NCBI GenBank assembly: GCA_012522955.1
Contig: JAAYJK010000047.1
Coordinates: 1 to 64,000 of the forward strand
DNA from: Syntrophomonadaceae bacterium
GTDB lineage: Bacteria > Bacillota > Syntrophomonadia > Syntrophomonadales > Syntrophomonadaceae
DNA length: 64,000 nt
Direction: 5' to 3'
Shown here: positions 43,177-52,023 of the stretch, one piece after another
Layout: the number at the start of each line of letters is the position of its first letter
Position numbering within the stretch: the stretch's first letter is position 1
Notes under the pieces: model-generated
The model's input: the letters and a program-made list of their open reading frames with translations, nothing else
The model's database searches: none
Told to the model about the DNA's origin: nothing
Position numbers and translations under genes: made by a program

Positions 43177-44445
43177 ATGAAGAAAATGTATTATGGGAGG
43201 GTGGCCATTATCAGCTTGGCAGCCCTATTTCTGACTCTGTTTCTCTATGGGTCACTTTATGCAGGGGACAAGCCGGTAGTTTCTACTGTGAATGCCAAGT
43301 CCCAGGAGGATGGTGCAGCTCTTATCCATGGTTTGATCAATGATGAAGGAGGAAAAGAAGTAAGCAAATATGGCTTCCAATGGGGAGAAAGTAACGAGTT
43401 AGGAAAGGATCTCATCTGTACGGAAGCAATTGCTAAGGACAAGTCATTTTCCTTCCAGCTAAAAGATCTGGAGCCTGGTCATACCTATTACTATCAGGCT
43501 TTTGCTGTAAATGTTAAGGGGAGCAGCTATGGAGAGTTGAAAAGTTTCACCGTACCAGTCAATGAAGCGCCCATGGTTAGTATAAGTGTTCCCGGAGATA
43601 AATCCCGTATTATTCGAGGGGACAAGCTCAGCATAAAGGCCGCAGCCAAGGACGATGGAAAAATAGAGTTAATCAGCCTCTTTATCAACGAGGAGCTAAT
43701 TCATAGCTTAAAAGGGGATGCCTTGAATTATGTTTGGGATACCGCCAGTTTAAGCCCAGGTGAATATCAAATCAAGATTACAGCTCAGGATGGAAGACAG
43801 GAAGGATATGAACAACTAGTGGTAAAGCTGGAGGCCAAGCCGGAAACTAAAACAGTTGCGGAGCTTCAGCCAGCGCCGCAGCCCCCATCCCAACAGCAGG
43901 CCAGCAAACCGGCTACCCAGAATGTTTCCAGATCAGTGGGGACTAGCAATACATATAAATATCCTAAATTAAGCAAAGTCCAGGGGGCATTTGGACAGTT
44001 CTATTACCGGGATATCAGCGGGGGAAGGATAGAAATTGATCCTAAATGGGTAGAGGCTAATATAGTCACCATAACCTTACCCGGCTTAAATCAGAAGGTA
44101 CAGGTACATAAAGATGCGGCAGATAATTTTATCCAGGCCTTCACTTACATAAAAAACGGCAAGGCCAAAATAAATGGCCAAGAAGTACCTTTATTAAGTT
44201 TAATCAAAACTATGGATGGAACCTGGGTCAGCCGTCATGTAAATTGGAGTTCTTCCCGGGGCTTAAGTAATCATTCCTGGGGTATAGCCATCGATATTAA
44301 CGCCAGTGATCATTTTAGATATGTTAATCCTTCTCGGGAGCCCTATGATCCTAATTTTATACTATGGGAAAAAGCCTTTAAGCCGGCGGGATTTAGCTGG
44401 GGCAATTCCTATTCCGATTCCATGCATTTTGAGATTTTAGATTAA
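43177..44445 (+). CDS. Secreted M15-family D-Ala-D-Ala/L-Ala-D-Glu peptidase with Ig-like domains
   Basis: 422 residues; ATG at 43177 (GAGGAGA). Signal peptide at residues 1-30, cleavage near LYAGDK. Then a fibronectin-like domain (~35-130), an Ig-like domain (~135-225; DDGKIELISLFINEELI), a Pro/Gln-rich linker (~235-260), and a C-terminal M15_4/VanY-like catalytic domain (~300-422). Zinc ligands: H in SNHSWGIAIDIN (H and D) and SMHFE at the very end. It should cut peptide crosslinks in the cell wall. Confidence 0.88.
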   Translation: MKKMYYGRVAIISLAALFLTLFLYGSLYAGDKPVVSTVNAKSQEDGAALIHGLINDEGGKEVSKYGFQWGESNELGKDLICTEAIAKDKSFSFQLKDLEPGHTYYYQAFAVNVKGSSYGELKSFTVPVNEAPMVSISVPGDKSRIIRGDKLSIKAAAKDDGKIELISLFINEELIHSLKGDALNYVWDTASLSPGEYQIKITAQDGRQEGYEQLVVKLEAKPETKTVAELQPAPQPPSQQQASKPATQNVSRSVGTSNTYKYPKLSKVQGAFGQFYYRDISGGRIEIDPKWVEANIVTITLPGLNQKVQVHKDAADNFIQAFTYIKNGKAKINGQEVPLLSLIKTMDGTWVSRHVNWSSSRGLSNHSWGIAIDINASDHFRYVNPSREPYDPNFILWEKAFKPAGFSWGNSYSDSMHFEILD

Positions 44446-44463
44446 AGCATTGTTAAGAACAGC

Positions 44464-44495
44464 AAAATCGTCCCTTCCCTAATGGGGCGATTTTT
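44464..44495 (+). terminator. Terminator after the M15 peptidase
   Basis: AAAATCG-TCCC paired with GGGGCGATTTTT, about ten base pairs, ends in T5. Confidence 0.8.
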
Positions 44496-44664
44496 CTGCC
44501 CTGGAAGAAAGAGAAACAATAGAAAGAATAAGAATATAGTCCAGAGAAGCAAGATTTACAATAAATACTGGGATGGATAAGTCAAACTCGTCCCCTATGG
44601 AGTATAATTTATAAGTGAAATAATAAGGCTCCCGGCTTGGAGCTTTTTAAGCAGGAGGTTGAAT

Positions 44665-45057
44665 ATGCTGGAAAAAATTAATCAAACAGCGGCAGGTACT
44701 TTTCAGGATGATATTGGAATCAAGATAGTGGAGTTGGAACCAGGCTGGGCAGTGGGTGAACTGCTGGTTGGAAAGCGGCATTTAAGCCAGGGTAATCACC
44801 TGCATGCGGGAGTAATTCCAGCCATTTCATCGACTACGGTTACAGCTGGAATGGTGGCCAGTTATCCAGGTCAAGCCATGGTAGCCGTAAGCATGTCAGT
44901 TAATTACATGCGGGCAGTAAATGAAGGAGAAACAGTCCGGGCTGAAGCCAAGGCTAGATCCAGAGGCAGGACATCTTCAGTCTGGCAGCTTGACTTTTAC
45001 AATGAACAACGCAAACTGCTAGCGGTAGTTGCTACCGAGTTCAGGTTACTATCTTAA
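44665..45057 (+). CDS. PaaI-like hotdog-fold thioesterase
   Basis: 130 residues; ATG at 44665 with CAGGAGG eight bases upstream. Hotdog pattern: GNHLHAGVIPAISSTTVT (active-site helix region, HAG) and a strand-rich C terminus MAVSMSVNYMRAV. It probably hydrolyses an acyl- or aryl-CoA. Single gene between a terminator and a repeat. Confidence 0.8.
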   Translation: MLEKINQTAAGTFQDDIGIKIVELEPGWAVGELLVGKRHLSQGNHLHAGVIPAISSTTVTAGMVASYPGQAMVAVSMSVNYMRAVNEGETVRAEAKARSRGRTSSVWQLDFYNEQRKLLAVVATEFRLLS

Positions 45058-45061
45058 CCAG

Positions 45062-45139
45062 CCCCATGATCGGCAAAACCAAGTTAATATGAAAATTTGT
45101 GCTAGGCCGGAAACGGGCGGTCAAAGACCGCCCCTACAA
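45062..45139 (-). repeat. Dispersed palindromic repeat, copy 7
   Basis: On the minus strand it begins with TGTAGGGGCGGTCTTTGACC and ends with a degraded tail (AATTTTCATATTAACTTGG, then GATCATGGGGC). The remainder of 45140-45401 has one TTGACAG/CTGTCAA inverted repeat (45264-45293) followed by TATTTT and no ORF. Confidence 0.75.
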
Positions 45140-45401
45140 GTTTGACCAGCATCTTTGCTGAGCCTATGGGTTCAAGGAAACCCTAGCACTCAAACAGGGG
45201 GAAAATAACCCGAGGGCCAGGGCCTAACAGGTAATGGTGGGGTCTGAAGGGAGCCGCAGGGGGTTGACAGCGGGGAAGGTTCTCAACTGTCAATATTTTA
45301 GTAATGATTTGGCTGCTGGCTGCCTTTATTCATAAATAGGGTTAATATGCCTGCAAATGCAGATATTAAAGATAGATTTATGATTAGGGGTGGAGACTGT
45401 T

Positions 45402-45998
45402 ATGAACCTTAGTTTAACTGGCCTGCTGTTAATAGGTATAGCAATTGCATTTTATTATTCCTTCAAGTACCGTCAAAAGTACCAGCAGTTAAAAAGAATC
45501 AGACTTGATATTTTACAAACCAGTCAGGATATGTATGGAACCATGGCGGTTGGACTGTATGAACGCTTTAAGCAGGAGGAAGGCCGAGGAGAAGGGAAAA
45601 AAGAAAACCCCCTGGAATTTGAAAATTTTGTGGCTCGGGTGATGGTAAGCTATTACGGTGGCCAAGCTTTCGTTACTGGCGGTACTGGAGATTATGGGGT
45701 TGATATTGAACATGATCATCAGAGCGGTAAGCATCTGGGCCAGGTGAAGTGTTATGCTCCAGAACACTTGGTCCCGTATGAACCGATAGCAATTATTCAC
45801 TCCCAAATGAACAGGCAGCAAGCTAAAGGGGGATATGTAGTAACCACCAGCGATTTTACAGCTCATGCCCGAAAATATGCAGAAGACCTTAATATAATGC
45901 TTATTAACGGTAGCCAGCTGGTGGCTTTGTGGTTGCAGGGACTGGAAAAGGCCGCTAAACCATATCATTATCAGAAAAGCAAATCTGAATCAGCTTGA
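45402..45998 (+). CDS. Membrane-anchored Mrr-type restriction endonuclease-like protein
   Basis: 198 residues; ATG at 45402 (GGGGTGGAG upstream). One N-terminal membrane helix (MNLSLTGLLLIGIAIAFYYS), a basic helix, then an Mrr_cat PD-(D/E)xK domain (~75-185): FENFVARVMVSYYGG, GGTGDYGVDIEH (catalytic Asp) and GQVKCYA (catalytic Gln and Lys). This family cuts modified DNA or acts in house-keeping DNA processing, and membrane-anchored members are widespread. No methylase nearby. Confidence 0.82.
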   Translation: MNLSLTGLLLIGIAIAFYYSFKYRQKYQQLKRIRLDILQTSQDMYGTMAVGLYERFKQEEGRGEGKKENPLEFENFVARVMVSYYGGQAFVTGGTGDYGVDIEHDHQSGKHLGQVKCYAPEHLVPYEPIAIIHSQMNRQQAKGGYVVTTSDFTAHARKYAEDLNIMLINGSQLVALWLQGLEKAAKPYHYQKSKSESA

Positions 45999-46103
45999 TT
46001 AGATTTTGTATCAATCTGGTTATTAATTGCCTGATTCATAGACAAGCTTACCAAAGACCTTAATCCTTTGGGGGAAAGGCCCAACCTTTTATGTGGGTAA
46101 AAA

Positions 46104-47219
46104 ATGAAGAAGACAAGGAAAAAGCAAATTATAATACTGTTCCTGTTGCCGAGTGCATTGATATTGACCTGGCTTGTCTCTATGTGCCCGGATCTAGTTG
46201 AAAAATGCTATTCTCAAGGCTTATATCCCCTGCTAGGTCAGGCTTTAGGCTATCTTAGTCACTGGATGCCCTTCTCCCTGGCAGAATTATTGGTATTACT
46301 GGTAATACTGGGCTTGCTTTTGGGGCTAATAAAGCAAGGTATAAATATTAAGGTAGGAACCCTATCTTTGCAATCTGCGCTAAAAAAGGGAGCATTGCTG
46401 CTTCTAATGTCATTTAGTCTGGGGTATTTTTTATTTTTACTGGTATGGGGATTTAATTACTATCGACTTCCGCTTTCTGAATTGATGGGCTTGGATACTA
46501 CACAGATAAGAGCCGAGGAACTTGAATCCTTATGTCTACAATTAATACAGGAGAGTAATGAAATGCGTATGGTTTTGCCTGAGGATAGTGAGGGAGTAGT
46601 GATGGGGGATAAAGCAGAAGTACTGGGCAGGGCCGGTGAAGGTTATACTGAACTGGCCGGTATTTACGAACAGCTGGGTGGGAATTATGCTAAACCCAAG
46701 GCTCTGATTATGTCTGAGCTCTTATCCTATCTAGCCATATCTGGTATCTATTTTCCTTTTACTGGTGAGGCTAATCTTAATATGGGTATACCCGATCCAC
46801 TCTTTCCAGCTACGGTAGCTCATGAAATGGCTCATCAGAGAGGATTCGCCAGAGAAGATGAAGCGAATTATATTGCCTACCTGAGCTGCAGGCAGCACCC
46901 GGATCCATACCATCAGTATTCAGGGACCCTGCTGGCTCTGCTTAACGCCATGAATGCTCTGGCCAGATTAGATTATGAACAATACCAGGATTTGCATTCG
47001 GGATATGCAGCTGGGGTGCAAAGGGACTTTGTTGCCATAAGCGAGTATTGGCAGCAATATCAGGGGCCGGTGTCCAGAACCTCAGCCCGGGTGAATGATG
47101 CTTATCTTCAGTTTAATGGACAAGAGGAGGGTATAAATAGTTATGGCCGGATGCTAGACCTACTGATTGGGGAAAGAAGATTATCCGGGCAATCCGCCTT
47201 ATTGGAGGACGAGGAATAA
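46104..47219 (+). CDS. DUF3810 membrane zinc metallopeptidase-like protein
   Basis: 371 residues. Two to three membrane helices in the first 120 residues (about 8-26, 58-76, 95-115), then a large extracellular domain. The zinc motif is VAHEMAHQRGF (about residue 238) with a downstream EDEANY that can supply the third ligand Glu, as in gluzincins. DUF3810 proteins are predicted peptidases with no known substrate. Start ATG at 46104; the ribosome binding site is weak. Confidence 0.85.
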   Translation: MKKTRKKQIIILFLLPSALILTWLVSMCPDLVEKCYSQGLYPLLGQALGYLSHWMPFSLAELLVLLVILGLLLGLIKQGINIKVGTLSLQSALKKGALLLLMSFSLGYFLFLLVWGFNYYRLPLSELMGLDTTQIRAEELESLCLQLIQESNEMRMVLPEDSEGVVMGDKAEVLGRAGEGYTELAGIYEQLGGNYAKPKALIMSELLSYLAISGIYFPFTGEANLNMGIPDPLFPATVAHEMAHQRGFAREDEANYIAYLSCRQHPDPYHQYSGTLLALLNAMNALARLDYEQYQDLHSGYAAGVQRDFVAISEYWQQYQGPVSRTSARVNDAYLQFNGQEEGINSYGRMLDLLIGERRLSGQSALLEDEE

Positions 47220-47273
47220 GATGGCTGGAAATAAAAAATGAATAAAATTTTGTTCAGGGTTAACAATATAAGC

Positions 47274-47432
47274 AGGGTGTAAAATTACCGAGCTTGGAAT
47301 CAGATATGTTGAAATATATCGGATTCCACTTGAAGTCAATGCTGATAGAGATTCAGCACTGACTGATGAGAAGATCCAACTATCAGGAGCAGAATCCTGA
47401 TGGGCGGTTCAGCTCAGCTGATTTTACACCCT
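47274..47432. other. Three-hairpin structured element in a convergent gap
   Basis: An outer inverted repeat GGGTGTAAAAT/ATTTTACACCC plus an inner GAGCT/AGCTC closes three hairpins: TGGAATC-A-GATAT paired with ATATC-G-GATTCCA (47295-47328), AGTCA-A-TGCTGA paired with TCAGCA-C-TGACT (47334-47364), and ATCAGGA/TCCTGAT (47382-47401). This is a four-way, tRNA-like branched layout. No U-run follows. Could be a structured RNA or a cruciform-forming mobile element. Confidence 0.65.
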
Positions 47433-47500
47433 TTGTTTATGGATTTGTCGGAGGTTAAATATAAGCTGGATCAAGGGCTGAAAAACCACCAACATAATGG

Positions 47501-47893
47501 CTATTTTCTGGTAGTGAGCAGCAATATAACGATAATCACACCCAGCAAAAGGATTAATATAGCTCCTTTTTTTAGCCACTTGCCCAGGACTTGCTCTTTT
47601 TCATTCTGCTGCTGGTCCGAATGCTTCTTTTCCCATCTGCTGCCCATAGCACTGCCCAAGCCGGCACCTAGAGCCGGTCCCAGAGCTACACCTATGGGAA
47701 TATTATCCATAAAGAGCCCTAATAACACACCCAGGGGCATGCATATGCCGATTCCGGCTCCCAGGCCTACACCCATCCAATATCCTTCCGGATATTTATC
47801 TCTTTTAACCCATGGTTTTTCTTTAGCCAGCAATACTATAGCCAAGAGCATCATAACTAAAAACAATATCCAAGAAATAGTATGAAGATACAT
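47501..47893 (-). CDS. Small glycine-rich membrane protein (130 aa)
   Basis: Three hydrophobic helices (about 5-22, 40-85 glycine-zipper-like, 108-128), with a KEKPWVKRDKYPEG loop and a charged RWEKKHSDQQQNEKE segment. Start ATG with GAGAGGAAG upstream. No recognised family; the G-rich central part resembles glycine-zipper membrane proteins. A plus-strand frame covers the same bases but looks like its shadow. Confidence 0.65.
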   Translation of the reverse strand: MYLHTISWILFLVMMLLAIVLLAKEKPWVKRDKYPEGYWMGVGLGAGIGICMPLGVLLGLFMDNIPIGVALGPALGAGLGSAMGSRWEKKHSDQQQNEKEQVLGKWLKKGAILILLLGVIIVILLLTTRK

Positions 47894-47964
47894 GTGACGG
47901 CTTCCTCTCTCTTTTTAGTAATTTTATCCTATAAGTTAACTGGGGGCCAGGCCTCTTGTTAAGT

Positions 47965-49440
47965 TTAGAGCAGGGGGGAGTAGAGGGGTTTAGAATCCTG
48001 TTCTTGATAGGCAGTATTGATAGCTAAAATGCCTTTTTCTATGTCATCTGGATATAGTCCGGCAAAGCTCAAGCGGAAACATTCGCTGTCCCGCTCCTCA
48101 GAAGCAGAAAAGAGGCTGCCTGGGCTGATAATGACCTGGTTTTCAAGACAGCGGGTATATAAATAGTTGGCTGAACTGCCGGGTGGCAGCCTTAACCAGA
48201 AACTCAGGCCTCCCCCTGGCTTAGTGTAGCTTATCTCTTGGGGAAGGTGAGCTTCCATGGCTTTTAGCATAGTATGGTAACGTTCTTGATAACTGTCTCT
48301 CATATACTTCAGGTGTTTTGACCATAGGCCTTTTCTTAAATAGAGATCAAAGGTCCGTTGTATCAAACCCGGGGTGGATATATCGGAAGAGTGCTTGGCT
48401 GTGAGCAGACCAGGAATGATCTTTTCCGGAGCTGATAGAAAGGCCAGTCTTAAGCCTGGCATCAGTATTTTGGAAAAGCTTTTGATGTATATTACCTGCC
48501 CATATTGATCTAGCACCTTAATAGGTTGACGGGGGTAATCATAAGATAAATCGGTAAACGAATCATCCTCAATAATATTCACCTTATAGGCCTGGCATAA
48601 GTCCAGCAGAGCTAGCTTTTTTTCTTCACTATAAGAAATACCGGTGGGAGTTTGGAAATTAGGTATTACATAGATCAAGGAGGGATGATATTTTGCCAGT
48701 GCCTTTTTCAAAGATGAGATGGAAACCCCATCTTCCTCCAAGGGCACCGGTATAATACGGGCTCCGCGGGATTTAAAAGCTGCCAAAGCGCCGGTATAAG
48801 TAGGATTTTCGGTAATAACAAAATCTCCTGCTTTAAGCAATGACTTGGCAATAATATCTATACCCTGCTGGGCCCCAGAGATAATCTGGATACAGTTTTC
48901 ATAGGCCTCAATTGCATTTTCTCTCAGGTATTCAACTAGGCTTTCCCGCAGAGGTAAATACCCTTGGCCCTCCTGATAACCAAAGGCCTTACCCCCATCT
49001 CGATCCAGCACCTCATTGAGAATAACCTTGAAGTCGGCAACTGGAAAAAGTTCCGGGGTGGGGATGGCGCTGGCAAAATTATAGGCTCCCATGGGTATCT
49101 GCAGGCGACCTTGATCCATGACCTTCAGACCTGGAGGGTAATAATCCTGGCCCTCAGGGGTGGACTTGAGTAAAGGCTCTGGCTGGTGGAGCCGGGCTTT
49201 CACAAAAGTTCCTCTACCTACCTGGGAATAAAGCAATCCTTCCTGTTCCAGCTCTTGATAGGCATGGACAACAGTGATATTGTTGACCGACAATTCTCGA
49301 GCCAGTTTTCTTATGGGGGGAAGTTTTTCCCATTCCTTAAGCTGGCCGGAGTTTATCAGGTTTCTGATCTCTCCAGCCAATTGCTGGTAGAGAGGGGTAC
49401 TCTGGCTTCTGTCTAATTGTAACGATACAAATAACGACAT
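47965..49440 (-). CDS. pdxR: MocR-family regulator of pyridoxal phosphate synthesis (PdxR-like)
   Basis: 491 residues. N-terminal GntR winged helix (~10-75; STPLYQQLAGEIRNLI, PPIRKLARELSVNNITVVHAY) fused to a fold-type I aminotransferase-like domain (~110-485; IISGAQQGIDI, NPTYTG, FSKILMPGLRL with the PLP lysine). MocR proteins sense PLP or aminated ligands. It is divergent from pdxST with 129 bp between, the usual PdxR arrangement. It carries a candidate operator in its own first codons. Confidence 0.92.
   Translation of the reverse strand: MSLFVSLQLDRSQSTPLYQQLAGEIRNLINSGQLKEWEKLPPIRKLARELSVNNITVVHAYQELEQEGLLYSQVGRGTFVKARLHQPEPLLKSTPEGQDYYPPGLKVMDQGRLQIPMGAYNFASAIPTPELFPVADFKVILNEVLDRDGGKAFGYQEGQGYLPLRESLVEYLRENAIEAYENCIQIISGAQQGIDIIAKSLLKAGDFVITENPTYTGALAAFKSRGARIIPVPLEEDGVSISSLKKALAKYHPSLIYVIPNFQTPTGISYSEEKKLALLDLCQAYKVNIIEDDSFTDLSYDYPRQPIKVLDQYGQVIYIKSFSKILMPGLRLAFLSAPEKIIPGLLTAKHSSDISTPGLIQRTFDLYLRKGLWSKHLKYMRDSYQERYHTMLKAMEAHLPQEISYTKPGGGLSFWLRLPPGSSANYLYTRCLENQVIISPGSLFSASEERDSECFRLSFAGLYPDDIEKGILAINTAYQEQDSKPLYSPLL
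49416..49433. promoter_or_regulatory. Candidate PdxR operator, distal copy
   Basis: ATTGTAACGATACAAATA, 16 of 18 identical to the copy at 49520-49537. It falls inside the first codons of pdxR. Confidence 0.45.
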
Positions 49441-49461
49441 ATAACTATTCTCCTTCAGCTA

Positions 49462-49490
49462 TTGACAGGGGACCAATGCTATGTGATACT
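49462..49490 (+). promoter_or_regulatory. Promoter of pdxST
   Basis: Perfect TTGACA, 17-bp spacer, GATACT. It lies about 80 bp before pdxS. Confidence 0.6.
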
Positions 49491-49519
49491 AATTTCTATC
49501 AATTTGGATGGTAGTGAAA

Positions 49520-49537
49520 ATTGTTGCGATACAAATA
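49520..49537. promoter_or_regulatory. Candidate PdxR operator, proximal copy
   Basis: ATTGTTGCGATACAAATA, a direct repeat of 49416-49433, 104 bp apart, about ten helical turns. It lies between the pdxST promoter and pdxS. Confidence 0.45.
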
Positions 49538-49569
49538 TTATAGCGTATAGGTGAAGGAGGAGGCAATAA

Positions 49570-50439
49570 ATGGATCGTTATACCCTTAACAAGAACCTGG
49601 CCCAGATGTTAAAGGGCGGAGTAATTATGGATGTAACCAATGTAGAGCAGGCGCTGATTGCCGAAAGGGCAGGAGCAGTTGCAGTTATGGCTTTGGAAAG
49701 AGTGCCGGCCGATATCAGGAAACAGGGTGGAGTAGCACGCATGTCTGATCCTAAAATGATCAAAGAGATCAAAAGAGCGGTTAGTATTCCGGTCATGGCC
49801 AAAGTTAGAATAGGGCATTTTGTAGAGGCCCAAATACTTCAGGCTATTGGCATTGACTTCATTGATGAAAGCGAAGTGCTGACGCCGGCAGATGAGCTCT
49901 TCCATATTGATAAAAAGAGCTTTGACATTCCTTTTGTGTGTGGAGCCAGGGATTTGGGAGAGGCTTTGCGCAGGATTGGTGAAGGGGCGGCCATGATTCG
50001 TACCAAAGGTGAAGCTGGCACTGGTAATGTGGTAGAGGCGGTCAGGCATATGCGCTCCATTAGCTCTGAGATGCGTCGGGTACAACTTATGCCCCGGGAG
50101 GAACGGATGACTTATGCCAAAGAGATTGGCGCTCCATTTGAAATGCTAGACTATATTGCAGAAAACAAGAAATTGCCGGTGGTCAATTTTGCTGCAGGGG
50201 GAATAGCTACTCCCGCTGATGCTGCTTTGATGATGCAGCTGGGCTGTGATGGAATATTTGTTGGTTCCGGTATCTTTAAATCGTCAGATCCGGAAGGGAG
50301 AGCCCGGGCTATAGTCAAGGCCACTACTCACTACCAGGATCCCCAGATCATAATGGAAGTTTCGGGAGGATTGGGTGAAGCTATGGCCGGTTTGGAGATT
50401 GATAAACTGGAGGACCAATATGCCCGGCGAGGTTGGTAA
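49570..50439 (+). CDS. pdxS: Pyridoxal 5'-phosphate synthase, synthase subunit
   Basis: 289 residues; GAAGGAGGAGG upstream. GGVIMDVTN at residue 20 (Asp), [13 protein letters not shown] (about 80, first Lys), and [22 protein letters not shown] (about 210). Makes PLP from ribose 5-phosphate, glyceraldehyde 3-phosphate and ammonia from PdxT. Confidence 0.97.
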   Translation: MDRYTLNKNLAQMLKGGVIMDVTNVEQALIAERAGAVAVMALERVPADIRKQGGVARMSDPKMIKEIKRAVSIPVMAKVRIGHFVEAQILQAIGIDFIDESEVLTPADELFHIDKKSFDIPFVCGARDLGEALRRIGEGAAMIRTKGEAGTGNVVEAVRHMRSISSEMRRVQLMPREERMTYAKEIGAPFEMLDYIAENKKLPVVNFAAGGIATPADAALMMQLGCDGIFVGSGIFKSSDPEGRARAIVKATTHYQDPQIIMEVSGGLGEAMAGLEIDKLEDQYARRGW

Positions 50440-51037
50440 AGGTTTGCAGGTGGGGGTGCTGGCCCTGCAGGGATCGGTTATGGAACATGTTCAATGCCTG
50501 CAAAAGATTCCAGGAATAGATATTATTCAGGTGAGGAAACCCCAGCAATTGTCTGGAATAGACGGTATTATTCTGCCGGGAGGGGAGAGCACCACTATGG
50601 GTAAACTGGCCCGGGAATTAGGAATCTTGGAACCCTTACGGGAGCTGATCCAGGACGGCTTACCGGTTTGGGGTACCTGTGCCGGCATGATACTGCTGGC
50701 CCGGAATATAGTTCAACAAGATGATGTGCATCTGGGTCTTTTGGATGTTACTCTTAGGCGCAATGCCTATGGCGGCCAGCTGGACAGCTTTAGCAGAACC
50801 GCTGTTATAGAGAAAATAGCTCCTCATGAAATACCCCTAATCTTTATTCGGGCTCCCTATATAGAGCAGTGGGGCAGGGAAGTGGAAGTTCTGCTGGAAT
50901 TGGAGGGGAAGGCGGTAGCGGTGAAACAGGGGAATATTTTGGCTACCTCCTTTCATCCCGAACTTACCGATGATTTGAGTACCCATAGGTATTTTATTCG
51001 TAAGATCGAGCAGAGTTTACTAAGGCTTTATCTTTAG
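50420..51037 (+). CDS. pdxT: Pyridoxal 5'-phosphate synthase, glutaminase subunit
   Basis: 205 residues from the ATG at 50420 (TGGAGGACC upstream), overlapping pdxS by 20 bases. [26 protein letters not shown] (nucleophile Cys) and SFHPELTDD (His and Glu). Supplies ammonia to PdxS. Its stop overlaps the convergent ku gene by four bases. Confidence 0.97.
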   Translation: MPGEVGKGLQVGVLALQGSVMEHVQCLQKIPGIDIIQVRKPQQLSGIDGIILPGGESTTMGKLARELGILEPLRELIQDGLPVWGTCAGMILLARNIVQQDDVHLGLLDVTLRRNAYGGQLDSFSRTAVIEKIAPHEIPLIFIRAPYIEQWGREVEVLLELEGKAVAVKQGNILATSFHPELTDDLSTHRYFIRKIEQSLLRLYL

Positions 51038-51861
51038 CTGCCGGTTTTTTTACGACGGCCCGGCTTCTTAGCCCCGCTGGCCTTTCTTTTGCTCTCAGCC
51101 AGTTCCACACTGGCTTTCAAGGCTTCCATCAGGTCTACCACATTACCTGCGGCTGGGGCTTCCGGGGATACCACCACTTCCTGACCTGAAACCTTGGCCT
51201 GTATCATCTCCCAGAGCGCCTCCCGGTATTCATCCTGGTATTTGGCGGGATCAAAATCGGTAGAAAGGTTTTGGATCAGATTAACTGCCATTTTCATTTC
51301 ATTATCATGTAGCTTGACTGACTCTATTCCTACATTTAGAGAGGCGGGAGAACGGATTTCATCAGGATAGAAGATGGTTTCCATTACCAAGATCCTATCC
51401 TTTATACGCAGGGCGGCCAGGCTCTGCTTGCTGCGAATTAGTACCTTGGCTACTGCTACTTTGCCGGTTTGCTCCATAGCTTGAGTCAAGAGGGTGTAAG
51501 CTTTCTCACCCCCTACAGAAGCTTCCAGATAATAGCTTTTATCAAAATAGATGGGGTCCAGTTGATTCAGATCTACGAAGTCCAGTATATCAATGGTTTT
51601 GGTATTATTAATGGGGATACGTTCCATATCTTCCTCGTTGATTATTACATATTGGTCTTTCTGATACTCATAGCCCCGGACGATTTCCTCACTGCTTAGC
51701 TCCCGGTCGCAGTTGGGGCAGTATTTACGATATTTAACCGGCGACATGCACTCTTTATGCAGATAATTAAACTTTATATCTTTTTTTTCAGTAGCCACGT
51801 ACATTTTCACTGGAATATTGACCAGGCCAAAACTGACTGCTCCCTTCCAAAGAGTTCTCAA
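51034..51861 (-). CDS. ku: Ku protein, non-homologous end joining
   Basis: 275 residues from a TTG at 51861, which gives MRTLWKGAVSFGLVNIPVKMY exactly as in the family and has AAGGAAG six bases upstream; an ATG at 51879 would add six residues but lacks a ribosome binding site. Typical Ku core with a Lys-rich C-terminal tail. It binds DNA ends and recruits LigD. No LigD gene in the window. Spore formers use Ku for repair of dry or germinating spores. Confidence 0.95.
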   Translation of the reverse strand: MRTLWKGAVSFGLVNIPVKMYVATEKKDIKFNYLHKECMSPVKYRKYCPNCDRELSSEEIVRGYEYQKDQYVIINEEDMERIPINNTKTIDILDFVDLNQLDPIYFDKSYYLEASVGGEKAYTLLTQAMEQTGKVAVAKVLIRSKQSLAALRIKDRILVMETIFYPDEIRSPASLNVGIESVKLHDNEMKMAVNLIQNLSTDFDPAKYQDEYREALWEMIQAKVSGQEVVVSPEAPAAGNVVDLMEALKASVELAESKRKASGAKKPGRRKKTGS

Positions 51862-52023
51862 ATCTATCTTCCTTCCCATTGATTTGGATTTGTACTTAGC
51901 TTTTATTATAAGAGCGGCTTTTATGCTTTAACTTTATTGGAATCTATTTTGTTTGGGAGTAGGGCTAAGTTCAGAAGGTTAATTGGAAGTAAATAATCAT
52001 CCGGGTAAAGCGATAGTATAGTG

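Noticed and set aside
47360-47410. A hammerhead ribozyme core (CTGATGA)
   Set aside because: The GAAA partner and a stem II directly after it are missing; the string is part of the linker between two hairpins.
47400-47885. A long plus-strand frame covering the small glycine-rich membrane protein
   Set aside because: The minus-strand frame has a ribosome binding site and a clear membrane layout. The plus frame has an unlikely Pro, Arg and Ser-rich composition and no start signal, so it is its shadow.
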